Position numbers and translations under genes: made by a program. This document shows, in pieces, positions 12,180-24,417 of a stretch of 64,000 nt of DNA. Position 1 is the stretch's first letter; every line of letters begins with the position of its first letter. The notes below the pieces were generated by a model. It had not been told where the DNA came from. It did not search any database and was given only the letters and a program-made list of their open reading frames with translations. The DNA is from Larimichthys crocea (taxonomy: Eukaryota; Chordata; Actinopteri; Sciaenidae): NCBI RefSeq assembly GCF_000972845.2, contig NC_040018.1, positions 10,451,157 to 10,515,156 on the forward strand, in the 5' to 3' direction.

Positions 12180-12560
12180 GATTGGAAAGCAGGGTGGGTG
12201 AGAGAGAGCGAAGAGAGAGAGAGGAGAGAGAGAGAGAGGTATGAGAGGGGAGACGAGAGGGTGTGTGTGCTCAGGGAGAGGGGGTTGGGTTTAGGGGTAG
12301 GAAGGACCATGTTTGAAGGGGGACGGGGGGTTTGACGGTGGGGGGGTTTTGTAGGTATATGGTTAGTGTGGGGGTGGGCGGTGGGGGGGGGGGGGTAAGG
12401 AGAGAGGGGGGAGTACGGTCAGACAGGAGACGCACACTTTACAATGACAGGATGGGTGGGGAGTAGGGAGGGGAAGCGAGGCAGGGAGGGAGGAAGGGGT
12501 GATGTGGAGTGGGGGGTGGGATGGGGGAGGCTGGTGAGGGTGGGATGGGGGGGGCACATG
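12180..12560. repeat. Purine-rich, G-run-rich tract with G-quadruplex potential
   Basis: The + strand is almost free of C from about 12180 to 12560. It starts as (GA)n and becomes runs of three to thirteen G (for example 12317-12346 and 12370-12395). Four or more G-runs with loops of one to seven bases meet the usual quadruplex criterion. Confidence 0.8.
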
Positions 12561-13162
12561 GCTTTGTTTCTGCAGAGGACACACAAAGAAGAGAAATGGG
12601 ATGGTTAATTTAGCTCAGCAGAGAAAGAGAGAGAAAAAACAGAAATGAGCTAATGAGCATGGTGTTGTTGTTCTTGTTGTTCTCTATATGGTCGCTCTGC
12701 TATGTGACCTGCTGCAGCTCATGTCTCGTGTGAAGAGGACGACAACGATGCTAATTCCGTCTAACAGACTTCTGACTATACACCTGCACTGAAAAAAATG
12801 TTAACCAGGTCCTTTCCTGTGCATTTCCTGCTGTAAGGTGTAAATGCTGCACCATACAGGGTACTGAAATTGTTGTGTATAACACAGAATACGCCCTGCG
12901 TGTGTGTTTTCTGTCGGATTCAGTGTTGTGTGGCATTGAAGTAAGTGAGCACTGAGGTACATTGAGTCATGCTGCAGAGGAAAAAAAAGTCCTCGCTGAA
13001 TGATGCACAGAAGCAGAGAGAGAGAGAGATGAGGTGAGGTGTTCATACAGCCCCAACCAGCCATCTGCTCTCTGTGTCCTTCATCTGACATACTTCTCAC
13101 CCATATTGGCCCATACAAGCGCATACACATGCACAAAGACACACTCGACCTGTACACAAAAC

Positions 13163-13460
13163 ACACACACACATACACACATACACACACACAGTTTCCT
13201 CCAATCCTATCCTGTATTCATGAAGGCTGTCCTGCCAGCTCGGTACCCCGAGGCCCCTGGCCCTGTGGCCTGCAGCTATCATTAGAGAGAGCCTGTACTC
13301 TCATTATTGATCCCCTGCCTGTTAATGCTATGCATGCTCTTTCCCTAGGGGGCACCACTGGGACTGGTGGCCCCCACCAGCCCTGCGTCGCTGCTGTAAG
13401 GGTGTTCCATCAACGACACATCAGTACTGTACACACATACACACACACACACACACACAT
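13163..13460. repeat. (CA)n arrays flanking a high-complexity block
   Basis: CA-rich arrays lie at about 13163-13193 and 13433-13460. Unique sequence lies between them. Confidence 0.9.
13195..13410. promoter_or_regulatory. Candidate conserved block with CTCF-like motif
   Basis: Unique sequence between two CA arrays. It has CAGCTATCATTAGAG, CATTATTGATCCCC and TTAATGCTATGCATGC, then TCCCTAGGGGGCAC (13342-13355), which fits the CTCF core at 12 of 14 positions. Inference. Confidence 0.35.
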
Positions 13461-13534
13461 ATATACTGGTTTCCGACCAGCCAGCACAGAGGTATGTGAT
13501 ACGCATACCTAAACAATATACATACTGTGACTTC

Positions 13535-13624
<90 letters not shown>
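13535..13624. repeat. (TATC)n tetranucleotide microsatellite
   Basis: About 22 uninterrupted CTAT/TATC units, long enough to be highly polymorphic. Confidence 0.98.
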
Positions 13625-13759
13625 ATATTTATGTCTGTGTCTCACTCTTTCTGTTTCTTTCTCTTCCCCTCCATCCCCTCCCTAATTTTTTTCTGTGAAT
13701 CTCTGACGGAGATGCATGGTGTTTCTAATTTGGCATGCAGACATTAATTCCAGCACAGC

Positions 13760-13925
13760 TGCTGCCTCCTCCTCCTCCTCCTTCTCCTCCTCCTCCTCCT
13801 CTCTCCCTCCACCCTCTCCTCCTCCCCACCTCCCTCCGCCGCCGCCGCCGCCCGCCAACCACCACCGCCCACCCCCCCCCCCTTCAGCCCCACGTCTCCT
13901 CCCCCCTCCCTCTCTCTCTCCCTGA
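13760..13925. repeat. Pyrimidine tract: (CTC)n, (GCC)n and C-runs
   Basis: (CCT/CTC)n at about 13766-13800 is followed by CTCC-rich sequence, (GCC)5 near 13838-13853, and C-runs up to 12 bases near 13873. The complementary strand is G-rich with quadruplex potential. Confidence 0.9.
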
Positions 13926-14733
13926 AGGCTTCTCTCTAATGTGCAGCTTCAGAGAGGCGCGGCAAATTAACACCATTTGTTCTGCGGAGCATGCCTTCTT
14001 CTCAACACTACAAGCATATCTTATGAGGTTTGTCTAAATGTGAGAGGGAAGCAAGAAAGAGAAATCCACAGAAATGTTCTTTGCCACTGTTTTGTTGCTC
14101 CCCCCCCCCCAACCACCCCACCCACCCCACCTCACCCTCACCACCCCCTTATTCAAATCCACAGCAGATACAAGCCCAAAACACATTTCAGTGTTTCTTT
14201 TTTTTTTGCTTTTTTTTTGTTTTTACACAAGAGATTGTAAACCTTTCTTATCTCTGCAAAGTTGTGCCTTCAGCAACAGACTCTTTTGCCTCAGCTCACC
14301 AGCACTGACAGAGATCAAAATGTGTAAATTGTCTCCGTTACAACAGCCAACATCTGTGCAGCTGCTGAGATCTGTGTCGCCTTTGACAAAATGCTGCGGT
14401 AGTGCTATTTATCTATTAGCACACATCAATGATCTCTTCAAACAAATGTTTTATTCAAACTTAACCCCCCTCCATTAGAAGCAAATATCAGTTCTGTCAG
14501 AGGAATGGCGGTTGAAGCGGTGGACCATATGTGTGAGGAGAGCGAAGGGAGAAAAACAGAGGAGAGGAGGTGGAGGAGAAAAGGTGGGGAAGGGGGAGGA
14601 GGAAGGTGTGGAGAGGCAAGAGCATCTGTATACTCCCAGACAGGTTGTTTTGGTATTCTAAGTCCAGGCTGACAGGAATATTGAATATGGCAGACCTGGC
14701 TTTGCATACTGCACACAAAGAAACACAGCACGG

Positions 14734-14780
14734 ACAACACAACACAACACAACACAACACAACACAACACAACACAACAC
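14734..14780. repeat. (AACAC)n pentanucleotide repeat
   Basis: About nine near-perfect ACAAC units. Confidence 0.95.
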
Positions 14781-15304
14781 ATATACACAGCCCTCCAGAC
14801 TGCCACCTGCCCCCCCCTGCATAGACCCAGCAGGGCTCTCTCTCTGTGGGCACAGCTCCTTTTGAACCATGGGCTAATTCCCTCTTGCACTTCTTGTCCC
14901 CCTCCTCCCCCCGCCTCACCCCTTCCTCTTCTTCTTTTATTTACTTTTATTTTCTCTCGGTACCCGTCCCTCCCTCTCTCTCTCTCTCTCTTACCCCACA
15001 TCTCCTTTGCTCCCTCCTTCCTCCTCCTCCTTGCCTCCAAGATAACAGCATTATTAACTGGCCTAGTTGACCTACACTCCTGATAAACTCATCCCACTGA
15101 GGATCCCTGCTTTTCTTGCCCTGCTGCTGCATGGGGATTACTATCTTCTGGACCAGAGGAGACCATAAACATCGAGTGATCGAAATAAATGCTACCTGGG
15201 AAGAGATGGTAAATACAGATACGCACACTTGCAGTGACGGAGAAAAAAATGAGAGTAAGAAAAAGGGGGGAAAGAGAAGGACATTCAGCGTAGTATTCAC
15301 AGCC

Positions 15305-15500
15305 AAATGTTAAAAAATGAAATGTTTAGAGTAGCTAATAATTGAAGAAGTATATTATCTGCTAATTAGCAGATGATGTAAAAGCAATTTGATTAGCTAG
15401 AGTGGGAATAGTGCCGGATGTGGGCCAGAGAGTAGTCAGCTGTGCCTCAGCTGGGAGAGGGCTAAATAACCTCTTTACCACAGGTGCATGCTGGGAGACT
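15305..15500. promoter_or_regulatory. Candidate conserved block with 18-bp homeodomain palindrome
   Basis: The perfect palindrome ATCTGCTAATTAGCAGAT (15357-15374) centres on TAATTA and is flanked by AGCTAATAATTG and GATTAGCTAG. A cooperative homeodomain dimer site is plausible. The block continues with GCCTCAGCTGGGAG E-box-like sequence. Confidence 0.42.
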
Positions 15501-16139
15501 GCGTGGGGGATCAGTATCTGAAACTAAACAAATGCTTGGCATCAGAAGAGTTTTGTTTTTGGGCACAAACCTTCTCTTGTAGGCTGTTTCCACAGCTTTT
15601 TTTTCTGGCTAGGGGCAGTCAAAAAGAAAGTCTAACAGAAAAGGCAATTGAGTCGGTAAACAAACTGTTGAGGGAGAGACAGATGAGTGACAGCGAGATA
15701 CAGGCAAAGAGAGATGGTTAGAGGGACACACTGGAAAATGGACAGACAGGTACGCAGAGAATCAACCTTAAGGCAGAGAAGAAGAAGAAAAAGAAGAAGC
15801 AGAAGAAGAAGAGAGGAGAGAGTGCAAAAGGAGGGATTAAGTGTTGCTGCACTTGGAAAGCTGCCGCCACATCTGCTCGTCCATGATGTCTGCGCGGCAG
15901 CCGTCAGCTGTCATTTTGGACCGCAGTCAAGTGGAGCAGAGGTACCGCCTGGCTCCCGGCCTTCTTTTGTACACAGAAAGCTGGTTTGTCTCTACACTGC
16001 TCTGAAAATGAGCACCTTCTCCTTCTTTCAGCTATCCTCTCACGTTTTGCTGTTGAATACAGATTTCTTTTAGAGGCGAAGGAGGGAATTCAGGATAAGA
16101 AACACAATATGTTTATTTCAGGTTCCTCCTTCCACGAAT

Positions 16140-16400
16140 TTTGAGTGCCACTACTTGACCAGTGAGGCAAATCATAAATGTAATTTGGGCGTCTGCTCAT
16201 AAGTAATGGCCTTCAAAGCTCTGTCCAAACAACAAGCCGATCCATCATGGAAAACATGCCACTAACAGCCCAACAGGATGCATTACTGTAGAGCATTTAG
16301 CCCAATTATCACCACCAAACAAAGAATTTAAGTGTCCCAATGCATTAGGCAGGGTTGTAAATAATGGCATTGTATTTAAGCACTACCATTAGGCTTCACA
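16140..16400. promoter_or_regulatory. Candidate conserved non-coding block
   Basis: Repeat-free stretch of 260 bp with ATTTAGCCCAATTATCACC, CATAAATGTAATTTGGG and similar AT-core motifs. No open reading frame with codon character. Confidence 0.38.
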
Positions 16401-16409
16401 GACAAACAT

Positions 16410-19400
16410 CAGTTATTCAACGCTCCATTCACACCCCACCCATCTGCCTAATAAAAGTAAGGGGGAGAGAGAGGAAGAGTGCAAGAGCAAGAGAAAGAGA
16501 GAGCGAAATCCAGAGGAGGGTAAAAGAAAGGTAGGAAGGAGGGGCAAGCTGGGGAATGATCCATCAAAATACCCACAGATATGGAGTTTGGCATGTTTAT
16601 GTATCCAGGGGAACAGTGCCAATGAAAAGGAACACTATAAAGGAGAAAGGATGTGGTGAGTGACTCACAGAAACAGGAAGGTGAGAAGATGCTCTTGTAT
16701 GTTGAACTGTTGTTGTGCATCAGACAGCCAGGCAGCAGGGTGATGAAATAAATAAATAAATAAGTGGTCTCTGGTCTGTGCGGCGCGGTGCTGTGCTGTG
16801 CTGCGGTGCCTGGTTGCCCATGAATATTCCATGAGGCAGAGAGTGGGGAAGTGTGCTGCCTGGAACATCTGGTCCGGTCCACAGGGACCCTCGTGGCGAG
16901 AAAGCTGCAACTTCAGGAGGAAAGGAGGGAAGGAGGGAAAAATGCCAATAAAATGAAGGGAGAAAAAAAAACAGCAGCAATCAGCAAGACTGCACATCAT
17001 ATGGTTGATTTGTTTTGCTAATTTGATTTTGAGACCAGCGGCCCCAGCTAGTACAAAACAAACTGAATGAATGAATTCAGTCAGTAAAATAAATCCTGCA
17101 CAGGATCATCATCAGGGTCATCCTTTTTTCAGCTTTGGCTTTGTCTGTGATCAAATATGTATTCCAGGCTGAAATTCGTATATAAGGCACTTGTTTGCAT
17201 ACTGATAAATTAGCATTCAAATTGGCAAGGTTACATACAAGAAGATGTCCAATGAGAATGGAGTTTTCTGCTGCTTTTATTCACAAATCTCTGAATGAGT
17301 TTGTGATCACGTTGGTACTCACTGAGTTGTCCACCTCCGTGTTATGTTAGTATGCATACAAGGGGGTTGTTTGAGGTTGAACATGTGTTGTTGTGATTCA
17401 GTAGTTGTCAATGTAAAGAAAGGATGGAAATGTGAAAATGGAAAAAAAAAAGCAAAGAGGGACTGTCATCAGCGTAATGCACATGACAGAAGCGACACAA
17501 TGACTGTGGCCTTGCTCTTGCAACTGTGTTGCTGGAGTGGTCCAAACCCTTCGGGTAGACCATGAATGTGAATTGTTTTCACCAGAAGATTAACCCTATG
17601 AGAACATTTAATACAGGTCTAAAATGTCCATGATAACTCTATTATGGTTAAGATCAGGTAAAGAATGTAAGTATGGCAAATCAACTTATGGTGAATGTAT
17701 AGTCATGCAAATGAAATACTTGATTAAGGCCTGAGAAAGATTGTGTTTACAGTAACCATTTGATATTCACTGGGAACTGTAAGTAGACTTGTGATATTCC
17801 TGCTTTACCTGCATTACCTTTTCCATATTTTTGGCCCCAAACCTCCACACTTCCATTCCCAAAACAAACCGTAGTTGGGAGCACACTGTGGTTTCTTCAG
17901 TCAAATTTAGTTTCGCTCGTAGCTGGTAACTACTGTAGTTGTATGGTCTGATCTGCTGATGAAGGATGGCAGAAGATGCTGTGGTGGCGTCTGTAAGCAG
18001 CAAACATGATAACGCATCATCAGCAGGCGCAGGTTAAAACAAAGGAAAATATTTGTCTCAGACAAGACGATAGTCACATAAACTATTTGATCCTCGATCA
18101 TGTAATGAGTATTCGAAATTCCCGAGTTTTTAGAAATAATAATTGGGAAAGTAACTTACAGATCTGTGACAAGATGTACACTCTTGTCTCCTTCACGGGT
18201 CAAATGTGCCACAACCTGACCTCAGCCCTTACCTGTTTGCTTTGCTACCTAAATGGCTGCTTCCTGTATTGGCACTGAAGGTTGATATTGGACGTAAATT
18301 GTAAGGTGGAAAGTAACAATATAGACATATAGTAATACTTAGGATACTGCAAGTCATGACTGTCATTTCCACAGAAACAACTGCAATGGTAATTTCTTCA
18401 AATTGCATAAAACTACTTACAATATGCTTCAGTACATTAGCAGAAGTTCATTTTGTTCTTATACCTCCATTTAAAGTTTGAGTGCATTGTTCGGTGAAAA
18501 AGCATCAAACCTTGATGGACATGTCTCCTCTTCAACTAAAAGTCTGTGTTGCTTTCTTTTAACCACAGAGAAGATTTTTTCCTGACCTTAACCAAGAGGT
18601 TTGTTGCATTTTAAGTCACTGTTTCCACCAGAAAAATTACAGCACTGGTTGAGTATATTCTGAATGACATGCCCCAGGAAATGGGATGGATGTTGAACAT
18701 TGAAGTAAGGCGTTCAGAATTTGATGAGTGATTAAGTATACAAAGTGTTTGACATGAAACTGGACACTACCATGTGCTTCCCACCCCCAACCAACAGCCA
18801 ACTTTGTTTGTTTTTTAAAATCACAAACACAATCTTTGTCTGTTACTCTAATAACTCTAAAAACTCTGTGTCTTTGGAAACAGAATTGATATCAACAAGT
18901 CTGGCACAGACACAGTTGATGTGTGGTAAAAGCATCGAGCGATTCCATTTTTCTTTATTAAAGGAGAATACACTGAATGGTAACTTTCTGAGTGGAGGAG
19001 AATGCTCTAGTATCCTCTTTTGAAACACCTCAAGGTTTTTCTGCTTTTGAAACCGCCTGACATCTAAGAACAAAAATACTGACTCTTTCTGCAATATAGT
19101 GGTTGCAAAAAGTTTATAAAACCCTTCACAGAATGTCTCTGTGTGGAAAGCAGCTGTCTAAGAAGCGAAACATCGCACGTTGAAATTAATTAATTTGTCT
19201 GACTCATTGTCATCCCACCTGTGACTGTGAATGAAACAAAAAAAACATGTTTGTTTTCAGGTCTTGTAAATCAGCAGAGTTTATTGATGTGAACGTTTTC
19301 CTCTTTTGTGTTAAATCACTCCTTTGTGACTATACAAGTTACATTGCACATACAACAGATGATCAGCACGTTGTTTAGAGAGCATCTTCCTGGCGGCATT

Positions 19401-20680
19401 TAGTTCATATGTATGTTTTATGTATGAAAACACTTCATTTTGCAGAGTAAACCTACATCAAATGTTCCAACAAAATAAATGTTAATGCAACACTTGCATT
19501 AAAATCACTATCATAATATACTTTGTAGCTCTTAAGAGTTTATCAGAGATAAGGTCCACATGATGTTACTTGTGTGTATGTCCCCAATTTTCATCCTGTA
19601 CCAGTAGGGCGTAGCAGCAGCTGGAGCCCTGAGCTGGGAGGATTGGTGGATGAGGGTCAGGGTACCCTGTCCTGGATACTGGATCATGGAGATCCCCTCA
19701 TTAGGCAGAGCCAGCCCTGTGATGATTGGCCTTCACCACAGAGCACCTGAGCACTAGGCACACTCCTGACAACACTGCTACTGCTGTCTCCTACGCTCTC
19801 TCAGAAGGCTTCATTGTTATGATAGTTATAAGTACTCACATGTCCGTTACAGGTAGGTATATTAGTCTGAAAACAAACAAAAATATAAACTGTATAAACA
19901 CTATAAATCTCATGCCATGTTAAAATTGTAGCTTGGCACATTCATGCAAAGCTTTCAGGATATAAAGTCTTATTATAAAGACTGTGTACTGTACTGTGTG
20001 TTGTGAAATAATTAAACAAAGTTTTTCATCTCAGTATGCAGTTTGAGTTCTCCTTAGTCACACTAAAGTACACAGCCAACACATTCAGAAAGCTGAGCTG
20101 CTGCTATAGTCACAATTAGTTGTTTGATTGACCGAAACATTAAAAAGGAAAGCGAAGTGAACCGAATATTCGAATTATTCATTTCTAGAGTTAATAAGTT
20201 ATCCGTAGGCACATGGTTGTACTATCAAGTAGCTTCCATCAAAATACAATATTGTTGTGCTGTAGGTCTATGTTTTGCTTCAGAAAACGAAAAACTGGAA
20301 ATGAATGTGTGTTCAGTTTGCTTTGAATCTTTGGGACTTAGTATTAGACGTACCATGTGTGATATTGTGAAGCATTTTATGCATTCATTTTAAATCACAA
20401 TTGTCATTGCTAATGGGTAAGCAGGTTGTAAATAAGTCTGTACACTTTATACGTAAAGGAGAAAATCCAAAAGATGTGGCTCCGTGTGCCGTTTGTCTCT
20501 GCTTACAAGGTCAACAGTGTCCAACTAGCTAACGTTAACCTTAAGTCAAACCTGTAAAGCATATGAAACTGCATATTGGGACATTGTGGTTTTAGCTGGG
20601 TAACGTAAGCATGCTTGCTCACACAGACAAATTGCTATCTAGCTAACACAGCAAAAATACTGTCTTGGGTGGATAAGATA
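16410..20680. other. Non-coding stretch, nothing recognised
   Basis: Begins with a purine-rich tract (16440-16540) and (AATA)n near 16747-16764. The rest (17000-20680) is AT-rich and unique-looking. No exon, RNA gene or clear transposon was recognised. Confidence 0.55.
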
Positions 20681-20689
20681 ATCTAATTC

Positions 20690-21250
20690 GTCCAGACTCC
20701 CAGGACTGGTGTGGCTGGCACGTGTTGGCAGCGTAACGGCAGCGTAGCGAGCGACCGTATTCACGCGAGAATCCTGGACGTACGCGAGACCCCGCGATAA
20801 ACTGTGTATAAAGAAAACAACAACAACAAACAGCTGACTTTGCTTCTCCGACGTGGAAGAGATTATAAAAAGGATCTGTTGTGTCATAAATTATTGTGTG
20901 TTGTTCCACTTCAACAATTAGTCTCTCGTCGTTCATGTTGAGACCCTTTGATCGATCTTTGATCACCTGGTGCCACCAGTCATGACGTAATGTTAATGTG
21001 AAGTTGTGATAAGCGACATGAACTGCGTATTGTGTTTTATTTTGAAAGGGGGCAGAAGTTTATTATGTTCATTCTGTGTCGGATTTCCTGTCTGGAGCGA
21101 TCTGCTCTGTTGAAATTTACGAGGTTTAGCGGAGAGACGCTTCTGAGACGCGCCCTGTGTGAGTGCTCTCATTGACTAGACTGGCAGCTATCTTCTCTGG
21201 TGACCGCGGTGCAGCCGTTACGTGTCGCGTACGCCCCCGGTGTGAGTGGG
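20690..21250. mobile_element. CpG-rich MITE-like element
   Basis: A CpG-dense island in AT-rich DNA. Its edges are imperfectly complementary: GGCAGCGTAACGGCAGCGTA near the left, and GTGCAGCCGTTACGTGTCGC followed by GTACGCCCCCGGTGTGAGTG near the right. TACGCGAGACCCCGCGATAA lies inside. This layout resembles fish MITEs with long subterminal repeats. The 11-bp GAGTGGGCCTT is repeated just at the right edge (about 21245-21266). No target duplication was confirmed. Confidence 0.45.
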
Positions 21251-21649
21251 CCTTGAGTGGGCCTTAACACTAGCATAGTATTATCTGTCAAAGTACTATC
21301 AAGTGGTGTTGATTTTAGCCAACAATAAATTATGTAATGGTAGGAATAATCGAAGGAAAGGTGTAACTACAGTTACAGTTACATTCTACTAACCAAAAGC
21401 AATGGAACAAACTAACTAACTGTAACTGAAGCTGAGCTTGGGTTGATTGGTCCGGCTTTGTGGTGTTGGCTGCTAGGATGATAGGCAAGTGGAAAACTAG
21501 TTAGTATCATGGAGTCATGGAGTCAAGGGTCCAAATAAAATATGGGAACATTACAAATAGTAACATTATTCTTAATATAATTGCAATTTATTTTCCAGCA
21601 TTCACAGGTTATTTTAGTTCAGCTTCCAAAAGTGTCTTTATTCACAAGG

Positions 21650-21712
21650 TTACATTACATTACATTACATTTAGCAGACGCTTTTATCCAAAGCGACTTA
21701 CAGAGGAGGATA
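21650..21712. repeat. Fish dispersed motif with TTACA microsatellite
   Basis: A (TTACA)n run of about four units leads into TTTAGCAGACGCTTTTATCC and AAAGCGACTTACA. This short motif is scattered in thousands of copies in teleost genomes. I do not assign it to a transposon class. Confidence 0.6.
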
Positions 21713-21714
21713 TA

Positions 21715-24375
21715 AAGGTTATTTTCTAAAAGTTAAAAATTGAATTCATTAAATGCCCATGAAAGTCTTGATAAGCCTAATTAAGAAGACAAAATATTAT
21801 TATGATATTTATGACTTACTGCCCTCTCTTCTTTTTGATCTCGCCCTGACAAGAGATTCAAAGAATATTTCATAATGCTCACTGCTGGCTCATTACAATG
21901 TTGGTGGTCTTGGATTTCAGCTTTTTTATTATTATTATTAATTGCTACTTCACTGTAACATCATTAGCTAAACGTCTATGCACATTTAAAATAAATGTTT
22001 GCATCATGCATGTTATGTGTCTTGACACACATTACAGTTTTTGTGGATCTTAGAGTGCACAGAGAACACACTACACATCTGCTGTGCAGCGCAGGGCTGC
22101 TGGGAGTGGAGGAATCCTCTGGTCCAATATGCACTGATGGATTGTCTGTTTGACCATAATATCTGTGGTGAGAGACCACATGAGCACACCTCATCCATCA
22201 CACACAGGCAGGCTACAGACACATACACACACACACATACACACATACAAATTCACCTTACCATCACTCCAACCCACATATTTCCTTCTCCACCTGAGAC
22301 CTTCAAATTTGGAACAAAAAAAAAACACACACACACACCCACATGCACATACGTCTGTCCTTTACCCCTCCTCCACAACAGAGATGACCTCTCCATCTTC
22401 ACCTCTACTCCTTTTACACCCACACACAGCAGGGCAGGGAGAATAACTCTGCCCTTCGCTCCCCATGGCTTTGCCAGTGCTTCATAAAATGTCTAAGCAA
22501 TGCAGAATGTAACCTTGAGCTATTCACTATCTAGCTGTACTAATTATTACAAGCTGTGATAGTGAGAAAAGTAAATTTGAACAGAAAGGCCACAAAGCCA
22601 AATTTAATTGGGTAGGAAATTTTGTAAGAAAATCTCTGCTTATATTGTGGATGTTAATTTTATTGTCGAAGCTAAACTTAAATTGCACAGTATTATTATA
22701 TTAAGCAATATTTATTAATTGATGCACTCCCCACACCAAGCTGTCAGGAGCTAGATACATAGATAACACTGGACTACCAACTAAATGCATTACACACGCA
22801 TCAGCTAACGTTGACGGATCTCTGCTGTGGCTGCATAAGTACGAGTATCCTGTTAAATTACAAATTAAATCTGCATATCATTCATGTGACGTGAACAGAG
22901 AGCAAAGCAGTGCCCTACACCCCCTGTAATGTGTGCTGTCGTCGCTGTTGTCTGAGGGTGAGTTCTTTGAGGATGTGGAAACGATTAGGGATGAACCAAT
23001 GAGAATAAAAATGTCCACATATGCTTCTGAACATGCACAGCTTGTCATGTTTGCAGCGTGTCACCCAGTACTGCCTTATTATATTATGTTCACATGGAAC
23101 AATCTTAGCTAGTTAAGTTATGACCATTAAGCGTGTGTTCTGTGGAGAGAAAGAGCTGTGGGTGGCAGGATAACGTTATCCTACATAATTAAAGTGGAGT
23201 AGGTCTGCTTTCTCAGAGGGGTGAGCTGGGAATATGCTAATATAGTAACTATAACTAATATTTAATGTATTATATTATATCTGTGCATAGTATTGTATTC
23301 TGAACTGAAATGATAAGAATTGTTGAACCAGCAATATAAAGTATATATAGAAGTTCGACCGTGTGTGGAAAATGCTGTAGACAATGGTAGTGTTATTTCT
23401 GATTCTAATTCAATTTAAGCTAAGAGCTTGAGTGAGTTACTTTAAAAGGTCCGTGCCAGTAAGAGCGGGGTAAGATGGACAAAGGTACTCTTAGCTCTCT
23501 GCAGAGCTTGCACATATCTTAAGAGCACTGGGTATAGAGTACTGAAAATCTATACTCAAGTAAAAGTCTGGTTAATAAATTACTACAATACAAGTTACTT
23601 TTGTTACTCATTTACTTTTCAATGAATGAAAGGAATAAATGACGTTGCTTATTTGACAGAAATGGCATAAAATATTCATTATTATGTTTTCATTAGCGTA
23701 TAATCACCTGAAAATGTTGTTTTTGTGACATTAGAATGAGCCTTCTATATCTACAGATGCCTTGGGGTGACCATGCTGAACCACCTTGTTTCTACAGTAG
23801 CCCAGAATGGACAAACCAAAAACTGGCTCAAGATAGGGCGGTTTGCTTCTAAATTTGATTTAGAGGTTACATTGTAGGTTGAATGATTATATACGCTGTT
23901 TTACAGCAAGACTGGAAAACTGTATAAATAAATCTTTATCCTCTTATTGTTCACATGAAAAAGGGCCAACATTGCCTTTTCTTTTGATACATTTGCTTTT
24001 ATTTCCAAATACATTTTCTGAACGTTTGAATTTTCTTTCCTTTAAGTTCATGTGAAGGTCTGAGCATCTGCAAATGCCGTTTTATAGAGATACAACAAGA
24101 TATAGTGTGCAAACTCATACGTCTGACTGCATACACAACATGTATTATATATATTGTGTGTGCAGCGTGGCGCTCTCCTTCACGTCTCCCTATACCCCCT
24201 CTATCAAATCAGCAATTTAGATAGGATGTTGGTCTGTTTTCACAGCAGACGCAAGGAGTAAATTAAAAGCAGTGGCTGACAGAGAACCATATGGTACCAC
24301 TCTCTGCAAGAGAAAAAACACAGCAAAGATTAATTGATAATAGCTGGCACTTCCACCACCTCCAACAGGGATATG
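21715..24375. other. AT-rich non-coding stretch
   Basis: Contains (ATT)n near 21929-21940, CA-rich DNA at 22195-22250 and 22320-22345, and one possible repeat fragment at 23525-23690. No gene seen. Confidence 0.55.
23525..23690 (+). repeat. Possible short fragment of the same fish repeat
   Basis: ATACTCAAGTAAAAGTCTGG and TAAATTACTACAATACAAGT resemble internal segments of the family at 32585-33078. The match is short and could be partly coincidental. Confidence 0.35.
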
Positions 24376-24377
24376 AG

Positions 24378-24386
24378 TGTGTGTAT

Positions 24387-24417
<31 letters not shown>
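24378..24417. repeat. (GT)n microsatellite with GTAT interruptions
   Basis: About 20 units, first half imperfect. Confidence 0.93.

Larger units (their letters stand above)
14080..16130. other. Low-complexity-rich non-coding stretch
   Basis: C-runs at 14100-14150, T-runs near 14197-14222, CT-rich DNA at 14880-15040 and an AGA-rich tract at 15775-15830. The 200-codon minus frame over 14438-15040 is a product of this biased composition. Confidence 0.6.

Noticed and set aside
13535..13624. CRISPR-like or satellite array
   Set aside because: Plain (TATC)n with no spacers; a simple tetranucleotide microsatellite.
13735..14037. Proline/serine-rich 100-codon frame
   Set aside because: Produced by (CTC)n, (GCC)n and C-run low-complexity DNA; no start context or splice sites support it.
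14438..15040. 200-codon minus-strand open frame, the second longest in the window
   Set aside because: It crosses the (AACAC)n repeat, CT-rich and purine-rich tracts; the peptide is compositionally biased with no domain, and other frames on the same strand are equally open.
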